A stretch of 64,000 bases of DNA from Actinomadura pelletieri DSM 43383 (GCF_003634705.1 NZ_RBWU01000005.1:248001-312000); one strand, 5' to 3'; shown: positions 33,679-42,429, numbered from the stretch's first letter. A program made the numbers and translations. The notes: generated by a model not told the origin, from the letters alone.

Positions 33679-34281
33679 TCACAGCTCCGCCTCGGCGTAG
33701 TCCTCCGGGGAGAAGTCGATGCGGGGCTGGGAGCGTTCCAGCAGATCGAACGCCTCCGGGACGGACGTCGACCAGCCGATGGCGTCCCAGATCCCCGCGC
33801 GGGCGAAGCCCTGCTCGGTGAGGCCCCGCATCAGCTCCCGCAGCGGGTCGTAGACGCCGGTCGGATCGAGGATCACGATGGGTTTGCGGTGCATGGCGAG
33901 GACCCGGGCCGTCCACACCTCGAACAGTTCCTCCAGCGTGCCGATGCCGCCCGGCAGGATGAGGAACGCGTCGCTGCGGCGGTCCATCTCGCCCTTGCGT
34001 TCCCGCATGTCGCCGGTGACGACCAGCTCGTCGTTGTCCTCGTCGGCGATCTCCACGCTGACGAGGGCCTCGGGGATGACGCCGACGGTGCGGGCGCCGC
34101 CCGCCCGCGCGGCGCGTGCGACGGCGCCCATGCACGACACCTTGGCGCCGCCGCTGACGAGACTGTGCCCGCGCCGGGCGAGTTCGGCACCGGCCTCGGC
34201 CGCGAGGTCGACGTACCGGCGGTCGATCGTCCCGCTGGAGGAGCAGAAGACGCAGACGGCAAAGGGCTCGGCGGTTTTCAC
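33679..34281 (-). CDS. LOG-family (TIGR00730) protein, copy 1
   Basis: 200 aa, starting at ATG 34281. Rossmann-like start FAVCVFCSSSGTIDRRY, phosphate-binding LVSGGAKVSCMGAVARAA and the LOG signature LPGGIGTLEELFEVW. Members are cytokinin-riboside-5'-monophosphate phosphoribohydrolases (LOG) that release a free base from nucleotide monophosphates. Bacterial relatives were long misnamed lysine decarboxylases. The GGxxGxMG loop is slightly altered (SGGAKVSCMG). Its end nearly meets the ThDP gene end. A longer paralogue is at 40.5 kb. Confidence 0.88.
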   Translation of the reverse strand: MKTAEPFAVCVFCSSSGTIDRRYVDLAAEAGAELARRGHSLVSGGAKVSCMGAVARAARAGGARTVGVIPEALVSVEIADEDNDELVVTGDMRERKGEMDRRSDAFLILPGGIGTLEELFEVWTARVLAMHRKPIVILDPTGVYDPLRELMRGLTEQGFARAGIWDAIGWSTSVPEAFDLLERSQPRIDFSPEDYAEAEL

Positions 34282-34302
34282 CGGCCCAATCCTACGGGTC
34301 GC

Positions 34303-35958
34303 TCAGTGGGCCGACAGGTCTCTGCGACGGAAGCCCGCCATGCCGAGGGCGGTGAGCGCGGCGGCGATGGCGGCCAGCCAGAGCAGCGGCAGGACGGCGA
34401 AGTCCTGCCCGATCTTCGGGACGTGGGTGAACGGCGAGACGTCCAGCGCCCACGATGACATGTCGAGGCTCGGCCCGAACATCGTGATCAGCGCGAACAG
34501 GCCGACCGCCGCCCAGGCGCCGCCCGCGGTGAACCGGGGCGCCAGCCCGAACAGCGCGAGCGCGATCGCGCCGACCAGCCACACGGCGGGCAGCTGCGCC
34601 ATCGCCGCGCCGAACACCCGGGGCAGTTCCCCGCCCACGTCGCCGCTGTTCAGGCCGTGCGTCAGCCCGGCGGCGGCGCCGGTGACGGCCAGCGCGGCGG
34701 CGGATCCGAGCGCGGCGAACACGCCGTGACTGGACGCCCACCGCAGCCGTCCGGTCGCCGTGGCGAGCAGCGGCTCGGCGCGCTGCGCGGCCTCCTCGGT
34801 GCGCAGCCGCAGCGCCGCCGACACCGCGTAGGCCGCGACGATCAGGCCGACCGTGCTCATCACCGACGCGAAGTAGGCGTCGATGATCGCCGACTGCCCA
34901 CCGTCCTCCAGCCCCCGCCCACCACCTTCAATCGACGAGCTACGCTCGGCACCCATCTTCGTGAAGATCTCCTTGAGTTCGGGGTTGTCGGCCACCATGT
35001 CCTCGACGCCGTTTCCGAGGGCTCCGTAGACGACGCCGAGCGCGGCGAACCCGGCGAGCCACCCGTACAGGGGACGGCTCTGCAACCGCCAGCCGAGACC
35101 GAACGTCCCCGACAGCCACTCCGGCGCCGCGGGCGACCCGAGCCGCGGCGGCAGGATTCCGGCGCCGACGTCGCGGCGTGCCGACAGGGCCCCGGCGGCG
35201 CTCACCAGGACGGCGACGAGGGCCACCACCAGCGCCAACGTCCACCAGCGTTCGTCGCCGAAGGCGCGCACCCGGTTGGTCCAGCCGAACGGCGACAGCC
35301 AGCCGAGCCAGGACAGCGCGTTGCCCGCCCCGCCGACATCGGCGGCCATCCGGACCGCGAACGCGACCCCGACGGCCGCGATGGCGATGCCCCGGGCGGC
35401 GCCCGCGCCCTCGCCGAGCTGGGCGGCGACGCCCGCGACCGCCGCGAAGAGGCATCCGGCGGAGGCCAGTTGCAGGCCCAGGGCCAGCGACCCGGCGAGC
35501 GGCAGACCCTGAGCGGTCAGCCCGGCGGTGAGCAGCGCGGCGAGCACGAGGTTCGCCGCCGTCGTCACCAGGAGCGCGGCGGCCAGTCCGGCGCCACGGC
35601 CCGTCACGGTGGCGCCGAGCAGTTCGCGGCGGCCCGCCTCCTCCTCGGTCCGGGTGTGCCGGACGACCGTCAGCGCGCTGATGATCGCGATCACGACCGG
35701 GATGAACCCGGAGCGCTGCGCGATGATGGCGCCGAGGCTCGTGTCGTACAGCGGCCCGTACAGCGCGAGGAACGTCGGGTTCGTCCCGGTCGTCCGCGCG
35801 TACTCCAGCCGGTCGGCGGCCTCCGGGTAGAGGCTGTCGGTGGCGCCGACGAACCCCATCGGGACGACCGCGAGCACGATCACCCAGAGAGGCAACAGGT
35901 ACCGGTCGCGGCGCAGGATCAGGCGGACCAGTCCGCCGGTGCCGACGAGCCCCCTCAT
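34303..35958 (-). CDS. ABC exporter permease, DrrB/antibiotic-export type
   Basis: 551 aa, starting at ATG 35958 in an ATGA overlap with the ATPase gene. About twelve membrane helices; the sequence shows internal duplication, with an N-terminal half (LILRRDRYLLPLWVIVLAVV) and a second half starting near residue 295. TRTEEEAGRRELLGATVTGR and RTEEAAQRAEPLLATATGR are matching cytoplasmic loops of the two halves. This is the layout of putative polyketide-antibiotic exporters. It forms a TetR-ATPase-permease operon, probably a drug- or lipid-efflux system induced by the TetR ligand. Confidence 0.88.
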   Translation of the reverse strand: MRGLVGTGGLVRLILRRDRYLLPLWVIVLAVVPMGFVGATDSLYPEAADRLEYARTTGTNPTFLALYGPLYDTSLGAIIAQRSGFIPVVIAIISALTVVRHTRTEEEAGRRELLGATVTGRGAGLAAALLVTTAANLVLAALLTAGLTAQGLPLAGSLALGLQLASAGCLFAAVAGVAAQLGEGAGAARGIAIAAVGVAFAVRMAADVGGAGNALSWLGWLSPFGWTNRVRAFGDERWWTLALVVALVAVLVSAAGALSARRDVGAGILPPRLGSPAAPEWLSGTFGLGWRLQSRPLYGWLAGFAALGVVYGALGNGVEDMVADNPELKEIFTKMGAERSSSIEGGGRGLEDGGQSAIIDAYFASVMSTVGLIVAAYAVSAALRLRTEEAAQRAEPLLATATGRLRWASSHGVFAALGSAAALAVTGAAAGLTHGLNSGDVGGELPRVFGAAMAQLPAVWLVGAIALALFGLAPRFTAGGAWAAVGLFALITMFGPSLDMSSWALDVSPFTHVPKIGQDFAVLPLLWLAAIAAALTALGMAGFRRRDLSAH

Positions 35959-36863
35959 CGGGAGGTTTCCTGGAGTTCGTCCTGGTAGTGCCGCAGGAAC
36001 AGTTCCTCCAGCGTCGGCGGACGGCTCGTCAGGCTCCGCACGCCGACCTCGGTGAGCCGCTTGAGGACCTCGTCGAGCCGGGGCGTGTCCACCTCGAACC
36101 TGATGGTGGTGCCGTCGATCCGAACGTCGTGGGCGCCGGGCAGCGGGAGGCCGTCCGGCGGGGCCGCGAGTTCGGCGTGGATGGAGGTCCGGGTCAGGTG
36201 CCGCAGCTCGTCCAGGGTGCCGGACTCCACCGCGACGCCGTTCCGGATGATCGTCACCCGGTCGCACAGCGCCTCGACCTCGGACAGGATGTGGCTGGAC
36301 AGCAGGACCGTCCGCCCGTTCTGCCGTTCCGCACGGATGCAGTCCTGGAAGACCTCCTCCATGAGGGGGTCCAGGCCGGAGGTCGGTTCGTCCAGCAGCA
36401 GCAGTTCGGCGTCGGACGCCAGCGCGGCGACGAGCCCGACCTTCTGCCGGTTGCCCTTGGAGTAGGCGCGGCCCTTCTTGCGCGGGTCCAGCTCGAACAG
36501 GTCGAGCAGCTCCGCCCTGCGGCGCGGGTTCGTTCCGCCGCGCATCCGGCCGAGCAGGTCGATGACCTCGCCGCCGGTCAGGTTCGGCCACAGCGTGACG
36601 TCGCCGGGGACGTAGGCGAGACGGCGGTGCAGGTCCGTCGCGTCCCGCCAGGGGTCGCCGCCGAGCAGCCGGGCCGTGCCCGCGTCCGCGCGCAGCAGGC
36701 CGAGCAGGATTCTGATGGTGGTCGACTTTCCCGCGCCGTTCGGGCCCAGGAAGCCGTGCACCTCTCCCTGCCGGACGGTCAGGTCGAGGCCGTCCAGCGC
36801 ACGGGTCCGGCCGAAGGTCTTGACCAGGCCGGAGATCTCGATGGGGGGCGTGTTCTCGGTCAC
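35955..36863 (-). CDS. ABC exporter ATP-binding protein, DrrA type
   Basis: 302 aa, starting at ATG 36863 overlapping the TetR stop. Walker A GPNGAGKST, signature YSKGNRQKVGLVAAL (an unusual but DrrA-like form), Walker B LLLLDEPTSGLDP and H-loop SSHILSE. A C-terminal regulatory extension of about 80 residues follows, typical of daunorubicin-resistance ATPases. It energises the duplicated permease encoded next. All three genes of the operon are joined by four-base overlaps. Confidence 0.93.
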   Translation of the reverse strand: MTENTPPIEISGLVKTFGRTRALDGLDLTVRQGEVHGFLGPNGAGKSTTIRILLGLLRADAGTARLLGGDPWRDATDLHRRLAYVPGDVTLWPNLTGGEVIDLLGRMRGGTNPRRRAELLDLFELDPRKKGRAYSKGNRQKVGLVAALASDAELLLLDEPTSGLDPLMEEVFQDCIRAERQNGRTVLLSSHILSEVEALCDRVTIIRNGVAVESGTLDELRHLTRTSIHAELAAPPDGLPLPGAHDVRIDGTTIRFEVDTPRLDEVLKRLTEVGVRSLTSRPPTLEELFLRHYQDELQETSR

Positions 36864-37543
36864 CGGTTCTCCTCGTTCGGGGGGCGCCCGCCCGCGGCGA
36901 GCATCTGCTTCAGACCCGCACGCGCCTGGGCGACCAACTCCGGCTCCAGCAGCCGGTCGTCGTAGACGTCGATCAGCGCAAGCGCCATCCGGGCGTAGCC
37001 CTCGCCGGTCAGGATGTCGACGCCCAGTGCCCTGGACATGTGGTGGTGCAGGACGTACAGGCCGAGGCTCATCCCGGTCAGGACGGTCGCGTAGGCGTGC
37101 ACGTCGTCGGTGTCGGGCCTGCGCACCCCGGGCCTGCCGGTCTCCAGGACCTCTTCGCTGTAGACGACCATCTCGTCGAACAGCACGGCCGCGGCGTCCG
37201 AACCGTCGGTCATCGCGCGGGCGAGGTAGCGCTGGACGGGCAGGGCCGTCCGCACGGCGATCGCCATGAAGCCGGGGCTGGCCATTCCACCGCGCAACGC
37301 CTCGTCCTTGACCCGGCGGATGGACTCGACGGTGTACCGGTCACACGCCTCTTGGAGCGCCTCCTTGGTGCCGTAGTGGTGCTGCACCAGGGCGGGAGAG
37401 ACACCGGCGGCCTTCGCGATGCCCCGGATCGTCGCGCCCTTCACCCCGTGTTCGGCGAACTCCAGAAGCGCGGCGTCCCTGATCCGGGCCTTGGCGGTCA
37501 GATCCTTCGCGGTCAGATCCTCGGCCCGTTCCCCGCCCGACAT
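36860..37543 (-). CDS. TetR-family regulator of the ABC exporter operon
   Basis: 227 aa, starting at ATG 37543. The HTH reads AALLEFAEHGVKGATIRGIAKAAGVSPALVQHHYGTKEALQEAC. The ligand domain includes YLARAMTDGSDAAAVLFDEMV. First gene of the operon with the DrrA-like ATPase and permease. A perfect 13-bp inverted repeat at 37575-37605 overlaps its own promoter, 32 bp upstream of the start, indicating autorepression and ligand-induced efflux. Confidence 0.92.
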   Translation of the reverse strand: MSGGERAEDLTAKDLTAKARIRDAALLEFAEHGVKGATIRGIAKAAGVSPALVQHHYGTKEALQEACDRYTVESIRRVKDEALRGGMASPGFMAIAVRTALPVQRYLARAMTDGSDAAAVLFDEMVVYSEEVLETGRPGVRRPDTDDVHAYATVLTGMSLGLYVLHHHMSRALGVDILTGEGYARMALALIDVYDDRLLEPELVAQARAGLKQMLAAGGRPPNEENR

Positions 37544-37574
37544 GTCGTCACCGCCTGTACATCAGTTCAGCAAG

Positions 37575-37605
37575 CTGTACAGCGGTACACTATACCGCTG
37601 TACAG
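37575..37605. promoter_or_regulatory. TetR operator over the exporter-operon promoter
   Basis: Perfect inverted repeat, CTGTACAGCGGTA and its complement, separated by five bases (CACTA). A TATAGT -10-like hexamer on the minus strand (37594-37589) lies in the centre, so bound repressor would cover the promoter. A further half-site-like GTACA lies at about 37555-37561. Target of the adjacent TetR gene by position. Confidence 0.75.
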
Positions 37606-37624
37606 GCGCCCGAGTACAGACGGG

Positions 37625-38719
37625 TCAGGGGCCCCCGGGAAGTTCGCTGAGCGTCACCTGGACGCGACGTTTCGTCCCGTCCGGCTTCTGGATCTCGACC
37701 TGCGCGGTGTTACCGGGTTTGAGGGTCGCGAGCACCGACGACAACGCCGTCTGGTCGGGCGTGGGCGTCCCGTTGACCGACAGGATCAGGTCGCCCTCCT
37801 CGATGCCCGCCTTCGCCGCGCCGCCGTCCCGCTGGACCTCCACGACCGCGACCGCGGACCGCTGCCCGCCCTGCGAGCCGACGATCGTGCGGACCACCAC
37901 GCCGAGCGCCGCCCGGCCGGAGTCCGACACCCGTCCGGACGCGATGAGTTGCGGCACGATCCGTTTGACGGTGTTGCTCGGCGTCGCGAAGCCGATGCCC
38001 GCCGCCGGACCGCCGATCGACGGATCCGAGGCGGCCGCGGTGGGCACGCCGATGACCTGGCCGTTCAGCGTGACCAGGGCGCCGCCGCTGTTGCCCGGAT
38101 TGATCGCCGCGCTGGTCTGGATGGCGTCGGCGATCGTCGATCCCTGGAAGTCGCCCTCGCCCTGCGACGACACCGTCCGGTGCAGCGCGGAGACGATCCC
38201 GTTCGTCACGCTCCCGGCGAGGCCCAGCGGATTGCCCATCGCCAGGACGATCTGCCCCACCTCCGCCTTGCTGGAGTCACCCCACGACGCGGGCTTCAGG
38301 GACGCGCCGTCCACCCTGACCACGGCCAGGTCGTCCGCCGCGAACGCGCCCACCAGGTCGGCGTTCAGCGGCGTGCCGCCGCTGGAGGACGCCACCTGGA
38401 TGCGGTTCGCACCGGCGACCACATGCGCGTTGGTGACCACATGGCCCCGGGCGTCGTAGACGACCCCCGACCCCTCCCCCTGGTCGGTCTGGATCTTCAC
38501 GACCGAGGGCAGCACGACGTCCACGACCTTCTCGTACTGCTGTTGAAGGTCCGACGCCGGTCCGCTCACCGGGGCGGACGTCCGCGCCTGCGTCGAACCC
38601 CCGGCGTCGTCGTCGCCGCCACTGCATCCCGCGAGGGCCAGCGCCCCCGCCGCCACCACCGCGCACGCCCTGACCTTCGCGTCGGCGAGCGTCGGGTTCC
38701 TGTTCGCTCTCCCCTTCAC
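37625..38719 (-). CDS. S1C (HtrA/DegP-like) serine protease, lipoprotein
   Basis: 364 aa, starting at ATG 38719. A signal peptide ends in a lipobox (ALALAGC, Cys near residue 32), followed by a Ser/Thr/Gly-rich linker. The trypsin-like triad is complete: His in VTNAHVVAG, Asp in AADDLAVVRV, Ser in NPGNSGGALV. One PDZ domain closes the protein (AGIEEGDLILSVNGTPTP). It should be tethered outside the membrane for envelope quality control. This is a second HtrA-type protease in the window, without a sigma-factor cluster; it may be the lipid-anchored counterpart of the integral htrA at 11-13 kb. Confidence 0.92.
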   Translation of the reverse strand: MKGRANRNPTLADAKVRACAVVAAGALALAGCSGGDDDAGGSTQARTSAPVSGPASDLQQQYEKVVDVVLPSVVKIQTDQGEGSGVVYDARGHVVTNAHVVAGANRIQVASSSGGTPLNADLVGAFAADDLAVVRVDGASLKPASWGDSSKAEVGQIVLAMGNPLGLAGSVTNGIVSALHRTVSSQGEGDFQGSTIADAIQTSAAINPGNSGGALVTLNGQVIGVPTAAASDPSIGGPAAGIGFATPSNTVKRIVPQLIASGRVSDSGRAALGVVVRTIVGSQGGQRSAVAVVEVQRDGGAAKAGIEEGDLILSVNGTPTPDQTALSSVLATLKPGNTAQVEIQKPDGTKRRVQVTLSELPGGP

Positions 38720-38761
38720 GCTCCCACCTCCCCCGACGCTCTCATTCCCGCCTCCCGCGGA

Positions 38762-39352
38762 TCAGACCTCCACGCAGGAGTCGAGGTAGGGGGCGAGTTC
38801 TCGCGCGACGGTGCGGAGCGGGCGGACGCTCCGCTCGGCCCGCGCCAGCAGGATCGCGCCCTCCAACGAGCTGATCATCAGCGTGGCGAGCGCGTCGGCC
38901 TTCCGGGACGGCACGCCCATCGCGGCCAGCTCACGCGCGACCGGACGGCGCCACGCGGCGAACGCGGCGGCGGACGCGGCCCGCGTCGACTCGACGGTGT
39001 CGGCGCAGTCGACCGTCGCCGCCGCGACCGGGCACCCCGTCACGAACCCCTTCGCCTGGAACTCGTCGGTCCACTGGCGCACCATCGCCGCGAACAGCCT
39101 GCCCGGCGTCGGGCTGGACATCGCGGACACGAACCGGGCGACGCGCTTGCTCGCGTACCGTCCGGCCCATTCCACGGCCTCGTTCACCAGCTGTTCCTTG
39201 CCGCCCGGGAAGTAGTGCTGGAGGGAGCCGCGCGGCGCCCCCGCGTGCTCGGCGACGTCCCGCAGCCCGGTCGCGGTGACCCCGTCGCGGCGGATCAGCT
39301 GCGCCGCGCTGAACACCATCCGCTCCCGCGGCCCCCGCTCGGCCGCCGCCAT
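38762..39352 (-). CDS. TetR-family regulator (LmrA/YxaF-like)
   Basis: 196 aa, starting at ATG 39352 with GGAG upstream. HTH: AAQLIRRDGVTATGLRDVAEHAGAPRGSLQHYFPGGKEQLV. The GAPRGSLQHYFPGGKEQL wording and the later VTGCPVAAATVD are typical of the YxaF/LmrA branch, which often controls dehydrogenases or quercetinase-like genes. It is divergent from the beta-hydroxyacid dehydrogenase gene and shares the operator region at 39389-39417 with it. Confidence 0.92.
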   Translation of the reverse strand: MAAAERGPRERMVFSAAQLIRRDGVTATGLRDVAEHAGAPRGSLQHYFPGGKEQLVNEAVEWAGRYASKRVARFVSAMSSPTPGRLFAAMVRQWTDEFQAKGFVTGCPVAAATVDCADTVESTRAASAAAFAAWRRPVARELAAMGVPSRKADALATLMISSLEGAILLARAERSVRPLRTVARELAPYLDSCVEV

Positions 39353-39388
39353 TACCGAACTCCGGCTATTGCATCTCTCACCTGGTTC

Positions 39389-39417
39389 ATTATCATGACC
39401 GTTGTCATAACTCGCAA
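39389..39417 (-). promoter_or_regulatory. tetR promoter with embedded operator
   Basis: Minus-strand -35 TTGCGA (39417-39412) and -10 GATAAT (39394-39389) with a 17-bp spacer. The spacer contains an inverted repeat, ATGAC-CGTT-GTCAT (39395-39408). Repressor binding there would occlude the tetR promoter and, being 40 bp before the divergent dehydrogenase start, probably that gene too. Confidence 0.65.
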
Positions 39418-39447
39418 GATCGGACGACGGCTCTGCCGGAGGCGACG

Positions 39448-40380
39448 ATGGGCGCGGACCTCGGCTTTCTCGGCCTCGGTGTGATGGGCGGACCCATGGC
39501 GCTCAACCTGGCCCGCGCCGGGTCGGACCTCGTCGTCTGGAACCGCACCACCGCCAAGACCGAGGCGCTGCGGGCCGCCGGGGCGGCGGTCGCGGCGAGT
39601 CCCGCCGACGTGTGCCGCCGGACGCGTGTCGTGTTCCTCATGCTGGCCGACGGCCCCGCGATCGACGCGGTCCTGGAGCGCGGCTCACCCGGCTTCGCCG
39701 CGAACGTCGCCGGGCGCGTGATCGTCCACATGGGCACGACCTCGCCGGGCTACTCCCGTGGCCTCGAAGCCGACGTGCGCGCCGCCGGCGGCCGGTACGT
39801 CGAGGCCCCGGTCTCCGGGTCCCGCGGGCCCGCCGAGGAGGGCCGCCTGGTGGGGCTGCTCGCGGGCGACGCGGCGGCCGTGGACGTCGTCCGGCCCCTG
39901 CTGGGCCCGATGTGCGCCGAGTCGTTCGAGTGCGGGCCCGTCCCGAACGCCCTACTGATGAAGCTGGCGGTCAACCTGTACCTGATCACGATGGTGACCG
40001 GCCTGGCGGAGGCGTTCCACTTCGCCGCCGAGCACGGTCTGGACGAGCGGCGGCTCCGGGACGTCCTCGACGCGGGCCCGATGGCGAGCACCGTGTCCCG
40101 TGCCAAGGGCGCCAAGCTCGTCGCCCGCGACTTCACCGTCCAGGCGTCGATCACGAACGTCCTCGACAACAACCGTCTCGTCGCCGAGGCCGCCCGTGAC
40201 TCCGGCATCGCGTCCCCGCTCCTGGACGTCTGCCACGCCCTCTACCGCGAGACCCTGGCCCTCGGCCACGGCGAGGCGGACATGGCGGCGGTGGTACACG
40301 CGATCGAGACACGAACCGCCGCCCCGGCGACCACTCCCCGACACCCTCCACCCCCGCGACCAACGCACGAGCCCCGCTGA
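39448..40380 (+). CDS. Beta-hydroxyacid dehydrogenase (3-hydroxyisobutyrate/tartronate-semialdehyde type)
   Basis: 310 aa, starting at ATG 39448. NAD-binding FLGLGVMGGPMALNLARAG, then VVWNRTTAK, substrate loop EAPVSGSRGPAEEG and catalytic Lys in LLMKLAVNLYL, with the C-domain GLAEAFHFAAEHGLD. Enzymes of this family oxidise 3-hydroxyisobutyrate or reduce tartronate semialdehyde and relatives. The last 20 residues (ATTPRHPPPPRPTHEPR) are a Pro-rich tail that is unusual for the family. Presumably controlled by the divergent TetR. A terminator hairpin follows after 115 bp. Confidence 0.88.
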   Translation: MGADLGFLGLGVMGGPMALNLARAGSDLVVWNRTTAKTEALRAAGAAVAASPADVCRRTRVVFLMLADGPAIDAVLERGSPGFAANVAGRVIVHMGTTSPGYSRGLEADVRAAGGRYVEAPVSGSRGPAEEGRLVGLLAGDAAAVDVVRPLLGPMCAESFECGPVPNALLMKLAVNLYLITMVTGLAEAFHFAAEHGLDERRLRDVLDAGPMASTVSRAKGAKLVARDFTVQASITNVLDNNRLVAEAARDSGIASPLLDVCHALYRETLALGHGEADMAAVVHAIETRTAAPATTPRHPPPPRPTHEPR

Positions 40381-40495
40381 TCTCCTGCTCGAACGGCCTC
40401 GATTCGGCCTGTACGACTCGGTACAGAGCGCGAATAAATAGTTCTCAACTCAAAAGTCTCGAACCAGCATGTTCTTCTAGGGCCTCTGGCCGAAT

Positions 40496-40524
40496 GGCCA
40501 CCCCTCCGTGTTCAAGGGGTGGCC
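40496..40524. terminator. Hairpin between dehydrogenase and LOG gene
   Basis: Perfect 9-bp stem, GGCCACCCC (40496-40504) with its complement (40516-40524), and an 11-nt loop. It lies 9 bp beyond the stop of the minus-strand LOG gene and can terminate either convergent transcript. The 115 bp before it is comparatively A/T-rich and holds no other feature I can support. Confidence 0.65.
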
Positions 40525-40532
40525 AGGGGTAT

Positions 40533-41333
40533 TCAGGTTCCGGCGGCCTCTGCAGTTGACGATTGCGCCTCCTTCTCCACATACTCCCGGGCTGCCGTCT
40601 CGTGAGCTTCCAGGATGTGCCGCACGGCATCCCCGGGGTCGTCCGTGAGGTACAGCAGATCCGGGTCCTCCGGCGAGATCATGCCCTTGGCCAGGAGAGT
40701 TCCCTTGATCCAGTCGAGAAGACCACCCCAGAACTCGGTGCCCACGAGGACGATCGGGAACTTGGTGATCTTCTTGGTCTGTACCAGGGTGACGGCCTCG
40801 AACAGCTCGTCCAGGGTGCCGAACCCACCGGGCAGCCCGATGAAGGCCTGGGAGTACTTGACGAACATCGTCTTCCGGACGAAGAAGTAACGGAACTCGA
40901 GCCCGATGTCGAGGTAGTCGTTGAGCTTCTGCTCGAACGGCAGCTCGATACCGAGCCCGACGGAGAGACCGCCGTTCTCGTCGCAGCCCTTGTTGGCGGC
41001 CTCCATGATTCCGGGGCCGCCGCCGGTGATGACGGCGTAGCCGGCGTCGTGGAGGCGCGCGCCGATGTCGACGGCGAGTTCGTACTCCTCGGTGCCCGGC
41101 TTCGTCCGGGCGCTGCCGAAGACGCTGACGGCCTTCGGCAGCTCGGCCAGCAGGCCGAAGCCCTCGACGAACTCCGCCTGGATGCGCAGCACCCGCCACG
41201 GGTCGGCGTGCACCCACTCCGCGGGGCCGCGACTGTCGAGGAGGCGTTGGTCGGTGGTGGTCTGCGGGACGGCCCGCCCCCGCAGCACGGCCGGTCCCTG
41301 CCGGCGCGAGCGGGAGTTCACTTCCGATGTCAT
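40533..41333 (-). CDS. LOG-family (TIGR00730) protein, copy 2
   Basis: 266 aa from ATG 41333, which overlaps the dapE stop. Nucleotide-binding VFGSARTKPGTEEYELA, AVITGGGPGIMEAANKG and the LOG signature GLPGGFGTLDELFEA, plus YFFVRKTMFVKYSQA, place it in the longer LOG/Rossmann family (I recall Rv1205-type proteins near dapE). Likely a nucleotide-5'-monophosphate phosphoribohydrolase. Compared with copy 1 it has the canonical GGGPGIME motif and about 60 extra N-terminal residues. Confidence 0.9.
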   Translation of the reverse strand: MTSEVNSRSRRQGPAVLRGRAVPQTTTDQRLLDSRGPAEWVHADPWRVLRIQAEFVEGFGLLAELPKAVSVFGSARTKPGTEEYELAVDIGARLHDAGYAVITGGGPGIMEAANKGCDENGGLSVGLGIELPFEQKLNDYLDIGLEFRYFFVRKTMFVKYSQAFIGLPGGFGTLDELFEAVTLVQTKKITKFPIVLVGTEFWGGLLDWIKGTLLAKGMISPEDPDLLYLTDDPGDAVRHILEAHETAAREYVEKEAQSSTAEAAGT

Positions 41334-42406
41334 GGGGCCACGGTAGCCGGAGCCTCCAGCCACGTGCGCAGGCGTTGCTCACACTCGGCTATGAGAGGAA
41401 TCTCGACGTGTTCGTCCTTCGTGTGCGCGAGGGTGGGTTCGCCGGGGCCGTAGTTGACGGCGGGGACACCGATCTCCGCGAAGCGGGCCACGTCCGTCCA
41501 GCCGAGTTTCGCGCGGACGTCGGCGCCGCTCGCCGCGACGAACGCCGCCGCCGCCGGGTGCGTCAGCCCGGGTCGCGCCGCGGCGGCGCGGTCGGTGATC
41601 GTCACCTGGAAGTCGGCGAAGATTCCACGAACGTACGCCTCGGCCTCCTCCACGGACTTGTCGGGAGCGAACCGGTAGTTCACGGTCACGACGCATTCGT
41701 CGGGGATGACGTTCCCCGCGACGCCGCCGCTGATGAACACGGCGTTCAGGCCCTCGTGGTACTCCAGGCCGTCCACGACCGGACGGGACGGCTCGTACGC
41801 GCGCAGCACGTCCAGGATCCGCCCGGCGGTGTGGATCGCGTTGGAGCCCATCCAGGCCCGCGCGCTGTGCGCCCGCTCCCCCGTCGCCGTGACCTCGGCG
41901 CGCAACGTGCCCTGGCAGCCGCCCTCGATCAGCCCGCCGGTCGGCTCCATCAGCACCGCGAAGTCGCCCGCGATCAGGTCGGGACGGGACGCCGCGAGCC
42001 GCCGCAGCCCGTTCCGCTCGGCCTCGATCTCCTCGCAGTCGTAGAACACGTACGTGAGATCGCGGGTCGGCTCGGGGACGGTGGCGGCCAGGCGCAGCGC
42101 GACGGCGACGCCGCTCTTCATGTCCGTCGTCCCGCATCCGTAGAGCCGGTCGCCGACCACCCGCGACGGCAGGTTCCCGTTCAACGGAACCGTGTCGAGA
42201 TGTCCGGCGAGGACGACCCGTTCGGACCGTCCGAGGTCGGTGCGCGCGACCACGCTGTTCCCGACGCGTTCCACCGTGAGGTGCGGCAACGCGCGCAGGG
42301 CCTCCTCGACGGCGTCGGCGAGGGCCTCCTCCGCGCCGCTCACCGACTCCATGTCGACGATGGCCGCCGTGAGGTCCACCACGTCCGAGTTCAGATCCAG
42401 GCCCAT
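41330..42406 (-). CDS. dapE: Succinyl-diaminopimelate desuccinylase
   Basis: 358 aa from ATG 42406 (MGLDLNSD); TTG 42412 is an alternative. M20 family metal sites: His-x-Asp in VVLAGHLDTVP, Asp in GCGTTDMKSG, Glu-Glu in FYDCEEIEAERNG, plus the dimerisation lid (GERAHSARAWMGSNAIH) and a late VNYGPGEPTLAHTKDEH. It removes succinate from N-succinyl-LL-diaminopimelate in lysine and peptidoglycan precursor synthesis. Adjacent dapD and the more distant dapC in this window supply the other succinylase-branch steps. Confidence 0.94.
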   Translation of the reverse strand: MGLDLNSDVVDLTAAIVDMESVSGAEEALADAVEEALRALPHLTVERVGNSVVARTDLGRSERVVLAGHLDTVPLNGNLPSRVVGDRLYGCGTTDMKSGVAVALRLAATVPEPTRDLTYVFYDCEEIEAERNGLRRLAASRPDLIAGDFAVLMEPTGGLIEGGCQGTLRAEVTATGERAHSARAWMGSNAIHTAGRILDVLRAYEPSRPVVDGLEYHEGLNAVFISGGVAGNVIPDECVVTVNYRFAPDKSVEEAEAYVRGIFADFQVTITDRAAAARPGLTHPAAAAFVAASGADVRAKLGWTDVARFAEIGVPAVNYGPGEPTLAHTKDEHVEIPLIAECEQRLRTWLEAPATVAP

Positions 42407-42429
42407 GCTCAAGTCCTATCATCGCGAGC

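Noticed and set aside
34657..35988. Forward open frame opposite the ABC permease
   Set aside because: No recognisable fold; the reverse frame shows twelve membrane helices and is joined to its ATPase by an ATGA overlap.
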